Source: Plebeiibacterium sediminum (GTDB lineage Bacteria > Bacteroidota > Bacteroidia > Bacteroidales > Marinilabiliaceae). From it: 50,600 nt of DNA. The position numbers and the translations under genes are program-made. The notes beneath the pieces are model-generated. The model made no database searches and was not told the origin of the DNA. It was given only the letters and a program-made list of their open reading frames with translations. The DNA lies in contig NZ_JAPDPJ010000047.1 in assembly GCF_026013605.1 (NCBI RefSeq), positions 1 to 50,600 of the forward strand, given 5' to 3'. Positions 27,053 through 35,474 of this stretch are shown here, piece after piece (position 1 is the first letter of the stretch; each line of letters starts with the position of its first letter).

Positions 27053-28588
27053 TTATTTTCTGGTTATCGAATAAATATCTTCTCTTCGGTCTTTTAAGTT
27101 TCTTACACTGCCAAACTGATTTAATTCCCTTAACATATCCACATCCACATCTGCAATTAATATCATTTCAGTATTTGGTGTTGCTTCAGCTTTTACACCA
27201 TTGGTTGGAAATGAAAAATCGCAAGGAGTAAACACCATTGATTGCGCGTACTGAATATCCATATTGTGAACTTTAGGCAAATTACCTACACTTCCGGCAA
27301 TAGCTACATAACACTCATTTTCAATAGCACGGGCCTGAGCACAATGACGAACACGCGAGTAACCGTTTTGAGTATCCGTTAAGAATGGTACAAAAAGGAT
27401 ATTCATTCCCTCATCAGCTAACATACGACTTACTTCAGGGAATTCCACATCATAACAAATCAGTATACCAATCTTACCGCAATCTGTATCAAAAGTTTTT
27501 ACTCTGCTTCCACCCTGTAATCCCCAAACCTTAACTTCATCAGGCGTTACATGCAGCTTTTCAAAACGTTCAATACCTCCATCTCTTTTACACAGATAAC
27601 CCACATTAAATAAGTTTCCATCAACTACTTCGGGCATACTTCCTGTAATAATATTAATATTGTAAGATATGGCCAGTTCTGAAAATCGTTTGATGATTTC
27701 CTCAGTGTACTCGGCGAGCTTACGGATGGCTTCAGGTTCTGATAAATGATTGTACTCCGACATGAGTGGTGCATTAAAAAACTCAGGAAACAACGCAAAG
27801 TCTGATCTGTAACCAGAAACAGCATCTACAAAGTATTCTACCTGCTGCATTAATTCATCCATATCTTTATACAATCGCATTTGCCATTGTACCAATCCTA
27901 AACGAATAATACTTTTTGTTGATGTTGCTGTATGTGTTTCCTTTTCGTAATACACATTATCCCACTCCAACAATACGGCATACTCTTTTGATTCCGTATC
28001 ACCCTCCAAATAGCCTGTTAAAATACGAGCCGGGTGAAAATCGTTCGACATCTGAAAATTAAGTACAGGATCATGAATCTCCTTATTTCTTACTTTATCA
28101 ATATACTGACGAGGTGTTAATTCCTTGGCATATTGATAATATTTTGGAATTCGGCCACCAAATACAATCCCCTTTAAATTCAACTTTTCACAAAGCTCTT
28201 TTCTATAATCGTACAAACGTCGTCCCAGGCGTAATCCACGAAACTTAGGACGAATAAAAACATCAATACCGTAAAGAATATCACCTTTACTTGTATGTGT
28301 ATTAAATGTATAGTTACCTGTAATTTGATTATAAGTGTGCTTGTCATCAAACTTTGAATAGTCTACAATAATAGAAAGGGCACAACCTGCCAATTCTCCA
28401 TCCACTTTAATGGCAACCTGACCATCCTGAAACTTATTTATTAATGCTTTAATGTGATGCTCCTTCCAATAAGCATTGGGCATATTAGAATAGGCCTCTA
28501 TCATTGCATTCTTAATCTCATCGTAATCTTCTAACTTAAGATATACTAACTCTATATTATCAATTGATTGAATATCTTTTAACTCCAT
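27053..28588 (-). CDS. Fused GNAT acetyltransferase and nitrilase-family amidohydrolase
   Basis: A 511-residue cytoplasmic fusion. Residues about 10-200 form a GNAT domain (acetyl-CoA loop around RPKFRGLRLGRRLYDYRKEL, 113-132). Residues about 226-505 form a carbon-nitrogen hydrolase with the catalytic triad Glu269 (LFPEFF), Lys344 (FEKLHVTPDE) and Cys378 (ILICYDVEFPE). This arrangement is a known family in many bacteria, often annotated as a hydrolase or omega-amidase-like protein; its natural substrate is not established. No signal peptide is present. The gene is probably monocistronic: a hairpin follows and the 75-bp upstream gap separates it from DUF3124. Confidence 0.9.
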   Translation of the reverse strand: MELKDIQSIDNIELVYLKLEDYDEIKNAMIEAYSNMPNAYWKEHHIKALINKFQDGQVAIKVDGELAGCALSIIVDYSKFDDKHTYNQITGNYTFNTHTSKGDILYGIDVFIRPKFRGLRLGRRLYDYRKELCEKLNLKGIVFGGRIPKYYQYAKELTPRQYIDKVRNKEIHDPVLNFQMSNDFHPARILTGYLEGDTESKEYAVLLEWDNVYYEKETHTATSTKSIIRLGLVQWQMRLYKDMDELMQQVEYFVDAVSGYRSDFALFPEFFNAPLMSEYNHLSEPEAIRKLAEYTEEIIKRFSELAISYNINIITGSMPEVVDGNLFNVGYLCKRDGGIERFEKLHVTPDEVKVWGLQGGSRVKTFDTDCGKIGILICYDVEFPEVSRMLADEGMNILFVPFLTDTQNGYSRVRHCAQARAIENECYVAIAGSVGNLPKVHNMDIQYAQSMVFTPCDFSFPTNGVKAEATPNTEMILIADVDVDMLRELNQFGSVRNLKDRREDIYSITRK

Positions 28589-28663
28589 AATATCTTTGCT
28601 ATTTTATTTGATATACAAATATGAAAACTAATTAAACAGACTAAATTGCGTAAACACGAATTA

Positions 28664-29194
28664 TTAATTAACCTCTACACCTCTTGTTGTAAAAGATAAA
28701 CCTTGCTGACCGTATGTAGATATCATTACAGCTTCAAACAAAGGATGATTATTGGGATTAGAAACAGCCCAGTCAAACATAAAATTAGCTCCTGAACCTC
28801 CCTCCTTGTCTTCCTCTGCAATAACTATTTCAATAGTTTCCATCGGTTTAATAAAAATAGGTTCTTTAATATACTGACGAATATTATGTCCTTCAGTATT
28901 AAAATAATCTGCCTTAGTAATGTAAACTGTATCCGACACTGAAATATTACGAATTCCAACAGTTATTGTTAAATCAAAAGTTTTATGCTCCTGGGTATGA
29001 TAAATATGTGAATAAACGGGCAAGTATGTTTTACCATGCATCATTACACTAAGATCCTGGTTAATCACTTTTTTACTCTCCCAATTTACTTTTGGCATTT
29101 GCTCCACTACCGTTTTATTTTGACAGGAAGTCATTAAAAGAAGGATAAATAATATTTTAAATACAGCTTTCATCATTGAGGTTTTGTTTAGCAA
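28664..29194 (-). CDS. DUF3124 lipoprotein
   Basis: A 176-residue lipoprotein of the DUF3124 family, recognised by SHIYHTQEHKTFDLTITVGIRN and GSGANFMFDWAV. The lipobox is MTSC (Cys24). Met7 or Met8 (start near 29176) would give a more usual signal length and may be the true start. Function unknown. The following gap to the next gene is 437 bp. Confidence 0.75.
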   Translation of the reverse strand: MLNKTSMMKAVFKILFILLLMTSCQNKTVVEQMPKVNWESKKVINQDLSVMMHGKTYLPVYSHIYHTQEHKTFDLTITVGIRNISVSDTVYITKADYFNTEGHNIRQYIKEPIFIKPMETIEIVIAEEDKEGGSGANFMFDWAVSNPNNHPLFEAVMISTYGQQGLSFTTRGVEVN

Positions 29195-29631
29195 TGTAGT
29201 TATAAATATAAACCAAATAGTGCAAAATAAGTTTTAGTTTGAAGGACCTTTTTTAATAAAAATCAGGATTATTATTTTAATGAAACGAGCATGAAAAACT
29301 TATTGTGGATTAGATTGAAAACGAAATAGAAAATACAATAAATCCTTAAGAAATAATTGTCAGCGCATTTTTATGATCATATTTCTGTTTGTCAAAGGAC
29401 CTATTTACTGCCTGCAAATATTTCAAACAAACTATTAAGTGAAAAACCTCCTAAACAGCAATAAAAATTCCAGTAGTAATACACCAAAACATCTTGACAG
29501 AAAACACCTTATATTGTAAATTTATAATGGTTCGAATTCGTTTAATATTAGAGGACTCTTTTTAGTTAAATGTTAGATTTATAACTTTTTGTAAATGTTA
29601 TAATGATTAAGTACACTTAAAAAACTATACT
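29195..29631. other. Intergenic region with one regulatory-like motif
   Basis: AT-rich DNA between divergent genes, with no open frame I would call. It holds one copy of ATGAAACGAGCATGA (29280-29294), a motif otherwise seen in the shared leader copies. A sigma-70-like pair TTGACA-N17-TAAATT is near 29493-29521, but Bacteroidota promoters usually differ from this. Confidence 0.35.
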
Positions 29632-29784
29632 ATGTCACACGAAAAAAAGTTACTTGATGGTAAAAAGAAAAAAGATTCTGCACATTCTTTAAAAGAAAAG
29701 AGAGAAATTAAGAGAGAAAAGCATGTAGATTCACCACATGCAAGAAAACCTCGTTCTAAAAAAACATTGTTAGAAAACTTGTAA
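29632..29784 (+). CDS. 50-residue Lys/Arg-rich small protein
   Basis: A short open frame of 51 codons including the stop, starting ATGTCACACGAA and ending at TAA. The product is highly basic, with many Lys and Arg, three His and no hydrophobic segment, for example LLDGKKKKDSAHSLKEKREI. It has its own upstream region and is followed 27 bp later by a good terminator, which supports a real gene. I do not recognise the family. A nucleic-acid or ribosome-associated role is possible from composition alone. Confidence 0.6.
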   Translation: MSHEKKLLDGKKKKDSAHSLKEKREIKREKHVDSPHARKPRSKKTLLENL

Positions 29785-29811
29785 GAAATAAACGATTTAT
29801 TTTATCTGATT

Positions 29812-29838
29812 AAGGGACTTCTCTACAAAGTCCCTTTT
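29812..29838 (+). terminator. Rho-independent terminator of the 50-aa gene
   Basis: AAGGGACTT (29812-29820), a 7-nt loop and AAGTCCCTT (29828-29836), followed by TT. The stem is perfect. It lies between the small gene and the convergent beta-barrel gene. Confidence 0.75.
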
Positions 29839-29873
29839 AATATTTTGTCTAATAATTAAGGCCTGACATAAGA

Positions 29874-31094
29874 CTAAAACAATGTATAGCCAAAAACGAT
29901 ATTCAACGACTTAAAGTTTGAATTCCAATCTACATAATCAGTTAATATATCACGGTTTAAATAATACCTCACTTCCAAACTATATTTGTCATACTTATAT
30001 CCTGCTCCAATACCAAGACAAATATTCGAACTGATATCAAGACTGCTTAATTCCGCACCATTAGTTTGTTCAAACTTAAGTTCAGAATTATGCATCACAT
30101 TAACCAATGCACAACCATTCACAAATAACTTTGATTTATCGTTTAAAAAGAAATAATGTCGCACTCCAATCGGTAATTCAACAGCATTGTAATTGATCTT
30201 TGTAATAAGCTTACCTCCAAAAACCATATCTGTTTCTCTTGATGTTTCTGCTTTCAGATACTGAAAAGTTGGCTCTGCAAAAACACTCCACTTATTCTTA
30301 TTAAAGGGCAAAACCAATTCTAATTCAGCACCCAACCTAAAACCTATTTTATTCTCAAATTTTGAATCCCGGTAATCTATACCAGATTTTTCCATATCAA
30401 AATTATTATTCGTAATACCCGGACGTATACTTAAATGAAAAAAATCAGTATTTCTTTTTGATTCATATACAGTATATGTTGAATTGCTGCAATCATTATA
30501 CTTTACAAAAATCTGCTCCAACTGATTCTTATCATAACGTAGATTTTCTATTTCTTTAAATCCTATTGAAGTACATTTTAATTGAGTAATAATTTGATTT
30601 TTATACGAATTGTTCTCCTGAATTCTATCCTGAAACTCAAAACACTTATATATCAACTGCTCAATAGGTGAGTCTTGAATCTGAATAAAAAAGCGCTTTA
30701 AGTTACCATACTGATAAGAATACAATGAGGCTTTTCCTTCTACCAGAACTTTCAAAAATAAGGTTTCTTCCTCAAAAACAGGATTTCTATCTGAACTCAA
30801 TTGATCTACACTACTACTGGAGCGATCAATTTGAACTTTGCCAGATACAAATTTTGCCTGATTATAAATACAAAACTCCTTTACGTCCTCAATAACTTTT
30901 TTTTGAGTTTGTGCCCCTAATGTAGTTTGAAAGTCAAATGACGATGGGTTATTTCGCCAATCTGAATTTTTGATAAAACATTCTGTTTTTTGCCCTTCTT
31001 TATTAATAAAGTAACCTTTTTCAAATATTACCTGAGCATTAGATTCTATCCCAATAATGGATAGTAGAACAACAATAAATAGTAATTTATTCAT
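29874..31094 (-). CDS. Outer-membrane beta-barrel protein with N-terminal extension
   Basis: A 406-residue secreted protein. It has a signal peptide (to about Ala20), an N-terminal beta-rich region of about 130 residues (GYFINKEGQKTECFIKNSDWRN), a short helical linker and a C-terminal eight-strand-like barrel (about 215-406) with alternating hydrophobic strands ending in GYTLF. The terminal Phe is the usual outer-membrane insertion signal. The type is common in Bacteroidota and has no assigned function. The upstream 784 bp contain no gene. Confidence 0.75.
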   Translation of the reverse strand: MNKLLFIVVLLSIIGIESNAQVIFEKGYFINKEGQKTECFIKNSDWRNNPSSFDFQTTLGAQTQKKVIEDVKEFCIYNQAKFVSGKVQIDRSSSSVDQLSSDRNPVFEEETLFLKVLVEGKASLYSYQYGNLKRFFIQIQDSPIEQLIYKCFEFQDRIQENNSYKNQIITQLKCTSIGFKEIENLRYDKNQLEQIFVKYNDCSNSTYTVYESKRNTDFFHLSIRPGITNNNFDMEKSGIDYRDSKFENKIGFRLGAELELVLPFNKNKWSVFAEPTFQYLKAETSRETDMVFGGKLITKINYNAVELPIGVRHYFFLNDKSKLFVNGCALVNVMHNSELKFEQTNGAELSSLDISSNICLGIGAGYKYDKYSLEVRYYLNRDILTDYVDWNSNFKSLNIVFGYTLF

Positions 31095-31357
31095 TTTTTT
31101 GTTTGGTATTAATTAATTTGTTTAGTCAGGATATAAAATCCTTTTAAATATTTTGGCAAAGAAGCAGAATATTTTCGTCATATATTCCAACATGCATCAT
31201 TTTTTGATTAACGCATGTGCGTAATCCATAAAACAAGACATCAATTTATATTTGAGCTCAGAACTGTCCTAATTATTTTTGTTAACTGGCGTTTCACCCA
31301 GACCCGACTTCATTTGTTCATAACGTATTTATTATTTTAATTGTATTCACGATTTTT

Positions 31358-31508
31358 AATTCTTGTTTTGATACAAGAAACGAAGCAAAGAAAATCAAGG
31401 CTGCACCCACTTCTCTCAAAAAACTACAGTTATTTGACTGAAATCGTTTAAACTCACTGCGTTCAAACAAAAACGATTTTTAACCGTCAAGCTAACCTTG
31501 TTTTTTGG
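31358..31508. repeat. Probable dispersed intergenic repeat element
   Basis: The segment has a CTTGT/ACAAG hairpin, the string GAAGCAAAGAAAATCAAGGC and an AAATCGTTT...AAACGATTT inverted pair (31441-31483). It strongly resembles intergenic elements I recall recurring in Bacteroidota genomes, whose reverse strand reads ALIFFASFLVSKQ. Only this copy is in the window, so the repeat call rests on memory. The rest of 31095-31878 holds no gene. Confidence 0.4.
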
Positions 31509-31819
31509 TTCATTGGCTGATGCCATGTAGAACCTGCTAAAGAATTGAAATCTTTTTTTTATTTAGGACAGATATGATTTGAGCTGTAAACTTCTTTAAT
31601 AAATTACCCTGAAATCTATGCATTTAATTATGATAAAGAGCAAGAGACAATATAAATCCTAATTTTCACAAAGGATCACTTGAAAAAAATTAAAATAGTC
31701 CTGCTATAATCTCCAATTAATTTTTTACATATCTTTGATACTTCATTATACCACCCATGCAGAGATGACTGCAATCCTGGCATCATCTATTACACATTGT
31801 TTTTATTAAATCAATATAT

Positions 31820-31878
31820 TATGAAACGAGCCTTAAATTAGGTGAGTTCCATATGGTAATTAAAGTAAATTTATACAT
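31820..31878 (+). promoter_or_regulatory. Shared leader element, copy B (before the 68-aa gene)
   Basis: TATGAAACGAGCC, AAATTAGGTGAGTTCCATAT and GGTAATTAAAGTAAATTTAT precede the ATG. The 3' half aligns almost base for base with copy A upstream of GH92. The upstream ATG inside the element opens a nine-codon frame that stops by overlapping the real start (ATATGA), so the conservation is not for coding. Confidence 0.5.
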
Positions 31879-32085
31879 ATGAAAGGAGTAGTTACAAAAA
31901 CTCGTTTGGATGGGTTTTATGAAGTAAAGACTGATACTATTGTATCTGTTTTTGAACTTGTTGGATGTTCTGTTGTGAACGTTGGCGATGAGATAGAAGG
32001 AAGTTTAGACTGCCTAGGTGGTAAAGAGCTTACTAATATCACTCAAAAAGAATCGTTCGATGCCGTGATTCAAGAAGTAAACTAA
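31879..32085 (+). CDS. 68-residue orphan protein
   Basis: A small soluble protein, MKGVVTKTRLDGFYEVKTDT at the start, with alternating strand-like segments and Gly turns (VNVGDEIEGSLDC, LGGKELTNIT). This suggests a small five-stranded OB- or SH3-like beta barrel; that is inference. No signal peptide or membrane segment. Two Cys are present. It is expressed from the shared leader and followed by inverted repeats. I do not recognise the family. Confidence 0.6.
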   Translation: MKGVVTKTRLDGFYEVKTDTIVSVFELVGCSVVNVGDEIEGSLDCLGGKELTNITQKESFDAVIQEVN

Positions 32086-32097
32086 AATTTTTCTGTT

Positions 32098-32161
32098 ATT
32101 GCAAAGTAAGCACTTTGTTTGTAGCCTTATTGGTTAACATTTGAATTGTTTACTTTGCAAT
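32098..32161. terminator. Inverted repeat between convergent genes
   Basis: ATTGCAAAGTAA (32098-32109) is perfectly inverted at 32150-32161 with a 40-nt loop. A nested alternative stem CAAAGT/ACTTTG (32102-32117) follows the 68-aa gene and runs into TTTG. The placement between convergent genes suggests a bidirectional termination region. Confidence 0.4.
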
Positions 32162-32186
32162 TACTTAAAATACTGATTAAACAGCT

Positions 32187-34424
32187 CTACAATCCTTTTA
32201 CATACTGTTTGCATGTTGTATGTAAAATATTATCCCTTAATTTTTCTTTTGCATTTCTATCACCTTTTATTGCTGCACTAAATAAAGATATCAACGCTGA
32301 AGTATTTTTATGTTGCTCTGTATTCGTTTTTACGTTACTTAAATCGATAAATAACTCATTAAAAAAGTTTGGTATTTGCTCAATAATATCCAGGTTTAAA
32401 AAACTTTGATCATTGTATATACGATGGTAGTTACCTTTAGATTTTTCTATTATATAATTGCTACCATTCATATTGGTAATACTGGCAGCTTTACTGCATG
32501 TAGCCAGACAACTATGATCCATCTTAGCCTTATTACATCCAATTGTCTGCTTAAATAAGCACTGTCGGGTAGTCATTAACTCTATAGGATGATAAATACT
32601 ATAAAACAACTTAAACTCCCTGGGCTTTACAATACGCTGAACCTGCATCTTGTTAATTTCGTTGGAGACAAAAGCTCCTGCTGCATTAAACGTTTCTTTC
32701 AGAGTTTTCAAGCTATACGAATTGATTATATTCAATCCTGGTCCTGCAATCCAGGGAATTCCATGTTCGTAAGCTGTAAAAGCTATTCCTGAATTATCCG
32801 TAACTACTAAACCAGGCTGAATAGTAAGTATAAATTCCAATGCTTTTTCATAATCATCGCCAATAATCACAGCAGGAAACCAAGGTATTAGATTCCTGTT
32901 ATTTTGAAATAGCTGTACCAATTTATCCCACTGCGAACCAATGCTTGAAGGTATCCTGAAATATATTTTAGCATCGGTTTGCTGACAAAAATCTAAATCC
33001 TCAAGCGATGAAATTACAACAGAAAGCGATGGCTCTACATTTGTGTTTAACAAAGTTTTTAGCTTAGGAATGGAAACATGTTCAATGATCTCTTTTGAAT
33101 CATTTAATAAATAAAGCAGCATCTTTTTTATGGAAGTCAGTTCTTTAAAGGGAATAAACATCTGTTTCAGATGAGCACCTAACTCCATTTTATCAATAAC
33201 AAAACCCAAATCATTAATCGCCTTAAGTCGTTTAAGTACTACTTCTTTTGAAAGTGATTCTGTTCCTTTGTCTGTAAGAATTGCTTTTGATGAAACTGTA
33301 AAAGATTTTTCTGTAGAAATAACAGTGACCATTAATGGTTGCCCCATTTCACCCGACAGTTTTATTGTCAATGGAATTTTATCAATACTCAGCTGGTCTA
33401 TTTGAGTTTTAACCTCTTGTTTTAACAAATCCTTTTCACTGTAAAGCTGAAGTGCAGCTTTTTCCTTTTCTTCCTCACCCTCCAATTGCTGTGTATTAAA
33501 TAAATGTTGCAAAGTTTGATCACGAGGATTATCTATAAACATCTGATTAATATCTCCACGCAGGTATCCATTTGAAAAGTCTCTGTTAAATACCTTGTAA
33601 AGCCTTTGATGATCATCCTGAAATTCAACACTACCATCTAAACTCTTTATTTTTTGCTTATACGTATTTACAACGGAATAGATATAGTCGTACTTTTTTA
33701 TACGTCCTTCTATTTTTAAAGAATAAACACCTGCCTGATACAATTCTTCAATATTGTTGTAAGCTGAATTATCTTTTAAATTCAAAGGATAGTGATGCCC
33801 GGTGTTGGTAGTTTGATATTGATCGCGGCAAGGCTGACTGCATCGTCCACGATTACCGGAGTTACCACTTTGAACCGAACTCATATAACAAATCCCGGAA
33901 AAGCAAAGACATTGCGAACCATGTACAAATACTTCGGTTTGTACATCTAAAGAATTACAAATCTTGTTCAGATCCTTAATTTCATCCAGACTTAACTCCC
34001 TGCACAAATTAACACGAGTGGCACCCAATTTACTTAAAAACTTAACTTGTCCGCTATTATGGGTTGTAAACTGGGTAGATGCATGAATAGGCAGAGTTTT
34101 AAAATAAGTATTGAGAAGATAAAACAATCCCAAATCCTGAATAATAACACCATCAATATGAGTATTCACCAATCTGTTTAACAATTGAAATAAGGCCGGG
34201 ATTTCACTTTCTAGAATCAGAATATTCAGCGTAAGAAACACTTCGCAATTGTGCTCGTGAGCTAGTTTTACAATACCCATCAAATCATCTATACTGATAT
34301 TTGCAGCTCTGTTTCGGGCATTAAATTTATTTAATCCACAATACACCGCATCCGCCCCACCTATAATTGCAGCTTTTATGCTATCCACATCTCCTCCAGG
34401 AGCCAATAATTCCATCTTTCTCAT
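32187..34424 (-). CDS. U32-family protein, RlhA-like
   Basis: A 745-residue cytoplasmic protein of the U32 peptidase family. It begins MRKMELLAPGGDVDSIKAAI, then GADAVYCGLNKFNARNRAANIS, HASTQFTTHNSGQ and VFVHGSQCLCFSGICYMSS. The Cys cluster continues with GRCSQPCR; with CLC and IC it fits the iron-sulfur site of this family. E. coli RlhA of this family hydroxylates C2501 of 23S rRNA together with prephenate-dependent chemistry; related members modify tRNA. The length fits RlhA-type proteins with a C-terminal extension, here with a second Cys-rich run (QCLFKQTIGCNKAKMDHSCL, near 650). The peptidase name is historical. The precise RNA target is inferred. Confidence 0.85.
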   Translation of the reverse strand: MRKMELLAPGGDVDSIKAAIIGGADAVYCGLNKFNARNRAANISIDDLMGIVKLAHEHNCEVFLTLNILILESEIPALFQLLNRLVNTHIDGVIIQDLGLFYLLNTYFKTLPIHASTQFTTHNSGQVKFLSKLGATRVNLCRELSLDEIKDLNKICNSLDVQTEVFVHGSQCLCFSGICYMSSVQSGNSGNRGRCSQPCRDQYQTTNTGHHYPLNLKDNSAYNNIEELYQAGVYSLKIEGRIKKYDYIYSVVNTYKQKIKSLDGSVEFQDDHQRLYKVFNRDFSNGYLRGDINQMFIDNPRDQTLQHLFNTQQLEGEEEKEKAALQLYSEKDLLKQEVKTQIDQLSIDKIPLTIKLSGEMGQPLMVTVISTEKSFTVSSKAILTDKGTESLSKEVVLKRLKAINDLGFVIDKMELGAHLKQMFIPFKELTSIKKMLLYLLNDSKEIIEHVSIPKLKTLLNTNVEPSLSVVISSLEDLDFCQQTDAKIYFRIPSSIGSQWDKLVQLFQNNRNLIPWFPAVIIGDDYEKALEFILTIQPGLVVTDNSGIAFTAYEHGIPWIAGPGLNIINSYSLKTLKETFNAAGAFVSNEINKMQVQRIVKPREFKLFYSIYHPIELMTTRQCLFKQTIGCNKAKMDHSCLATCSKAASITNMNGSNYIIEKSKGNYHRIYNDQSFLNLDIIEQIPNFFNELFIDLSNVKTNTEQHKNTSALISLFSAAIKGDRNAKEKLRDNILHTTCKQYVKGL

Positions 34425-34510
34425 TTCAAGGCAAAGATAGAAGAATTTGTGGGTTGCCTAATAGATTTAGTTATATAGAGTAACAGCTACAAGTCACTAA
34501 ATATTATATA

Positions 34511-35305
34511 CTAAAAAATAAAACTAATAGGAATTATAATATACGAATTTACCGGCATACCTTCTATTTTTGCAGGAATCCATCGAGGCATAACACTAAT
34601 AAGCCGCAAAGCTTCTTCATTAAAGCCTCTGCAACCATCCAGTCCTCTAAGAATAACAAAATCTGACAATGTGCCATCTTCGTTTACAACAACACGTACA
34701 TAAACCTTCCCGAAACAATCATCCTGACTTGGCCACTTCATATTCTTCTGAATAAATGATTTTAAACTTTCCCTCGTATCATTGTTCCCGTTGTATTTAA
34801 ACTGAGCCATCTCATCCACACTCCCAAAGGCAGCAATTTGATTTACAAGATGCGAACATTTATTCTCTTTATAGGGAATTGCAATAGGTAGGCAGTATTT
34901 AACCCAGATTGGTTGTTCGTAACGCAAAGCAGGTTTCCAATGTGGTAGCATTTGTATTACTCTCTTAATTTCATTTTCAATCAGGCTGTCCAACACTAGC
35001 TTTTTATTTGCTTGTTTACTCTCAGATTGAGTTTGAACGTTAACAACTTTACCAACTGAATCAATTATAAAATATACAGATACTTCGCCTTGCCAGGCTG
35101 TTTTGTTCAATATTCTAAAGTCGAGATTGGATTCAATAAAACACCATAGCGAATCATTTCCTCCGGGGAACTCTGGCGATTTATCAATAACAGACATTAC
35201 TTCCTCATCATCAATTTGAAAATCGACAATTGAACCATTTTCTGTTTGCGAGTACATTGATACTCCAATTAATATTAAGATGAAGAAGATATAAATTCGC
35301 TGCAT
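34511..35305 (-). CDS. Secreted protein with two TonB-C-like domains
   Basis: A 264-residue exported protein (signal peptide to about Ser19) with two TonB C-terminal-like units. The first (about 44-145) has PEFPGGNDSLWCFIESNLDF, VYFIIDSVGKVVNV and WKPA. The second (about 180-264) has FGKVYVRVVVNEDGTLSDFV, NEEALRLISVMPRWIPAKIE and ends YIIIPISFIF. It has no N-terminal membrane anchor or Pro-rich periplasmic arm, so it cannot act as a classical TonB linked to ExbB/ExbD. Such proteins are common in Bacteroidota and their role is unclear. Confidence 0.75.
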   Translation of the reverse strand: MQRIYIFFILILIGVSMYSQTENGSIVDFQIDDEEVMSVIDKSPEFPGGNDSLWCFIESNLDFRILNKTAWQGEVSVYFIIDSVGKVVNVQTQSESKQANKKLVLDSLIENEIKRVIQMLPHWKPALRYEQPIWVKYCLPIAIPYKENKCSHLVNQIAAFGSVDEMAQFKYNGNNDTRESLKSFIQKNMKWPSQDDCFGKVYVRVVVNEDGTLSDFVILRGLDGCRGFNEEALRLISVMPRWIPAKIEGMPVNSYIIIPISFIF

Positions 35306-35385
35306 ATGTTATATTATTAACCTGAAATCGACTAAGTTTTTACGGTTAATTCAGGTTATTATGCACTAAAGATAAGTTTTATAAC

Positions 35386-35428
35386 AAAAAAAACCCATCC
35401 CAAATATGAAATCCATATTCGGAATGGG
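35386..35428 (-). terminator. Rho-independent terminator of the GH27 gene
   Basis: Minus-strand 15-bp stem (CCCATTCCGAATATG with CATATTTGGGATGGG, two G-U pairs), 5-nt loop, then eight T. It lies 46 bp after the GH27 stop. Confidence 0.9.
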
Positions 35429-35474
35429 AAATTAACTTATTGAAAAATTATTTAGTTTAAGCGTCTATGTCTCT

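Noticed and set aside
32146-32409. Rightward 87-codon frame over the end of the U32 gene
   Set aside because: Antisense to a well-supported gene and without family features.
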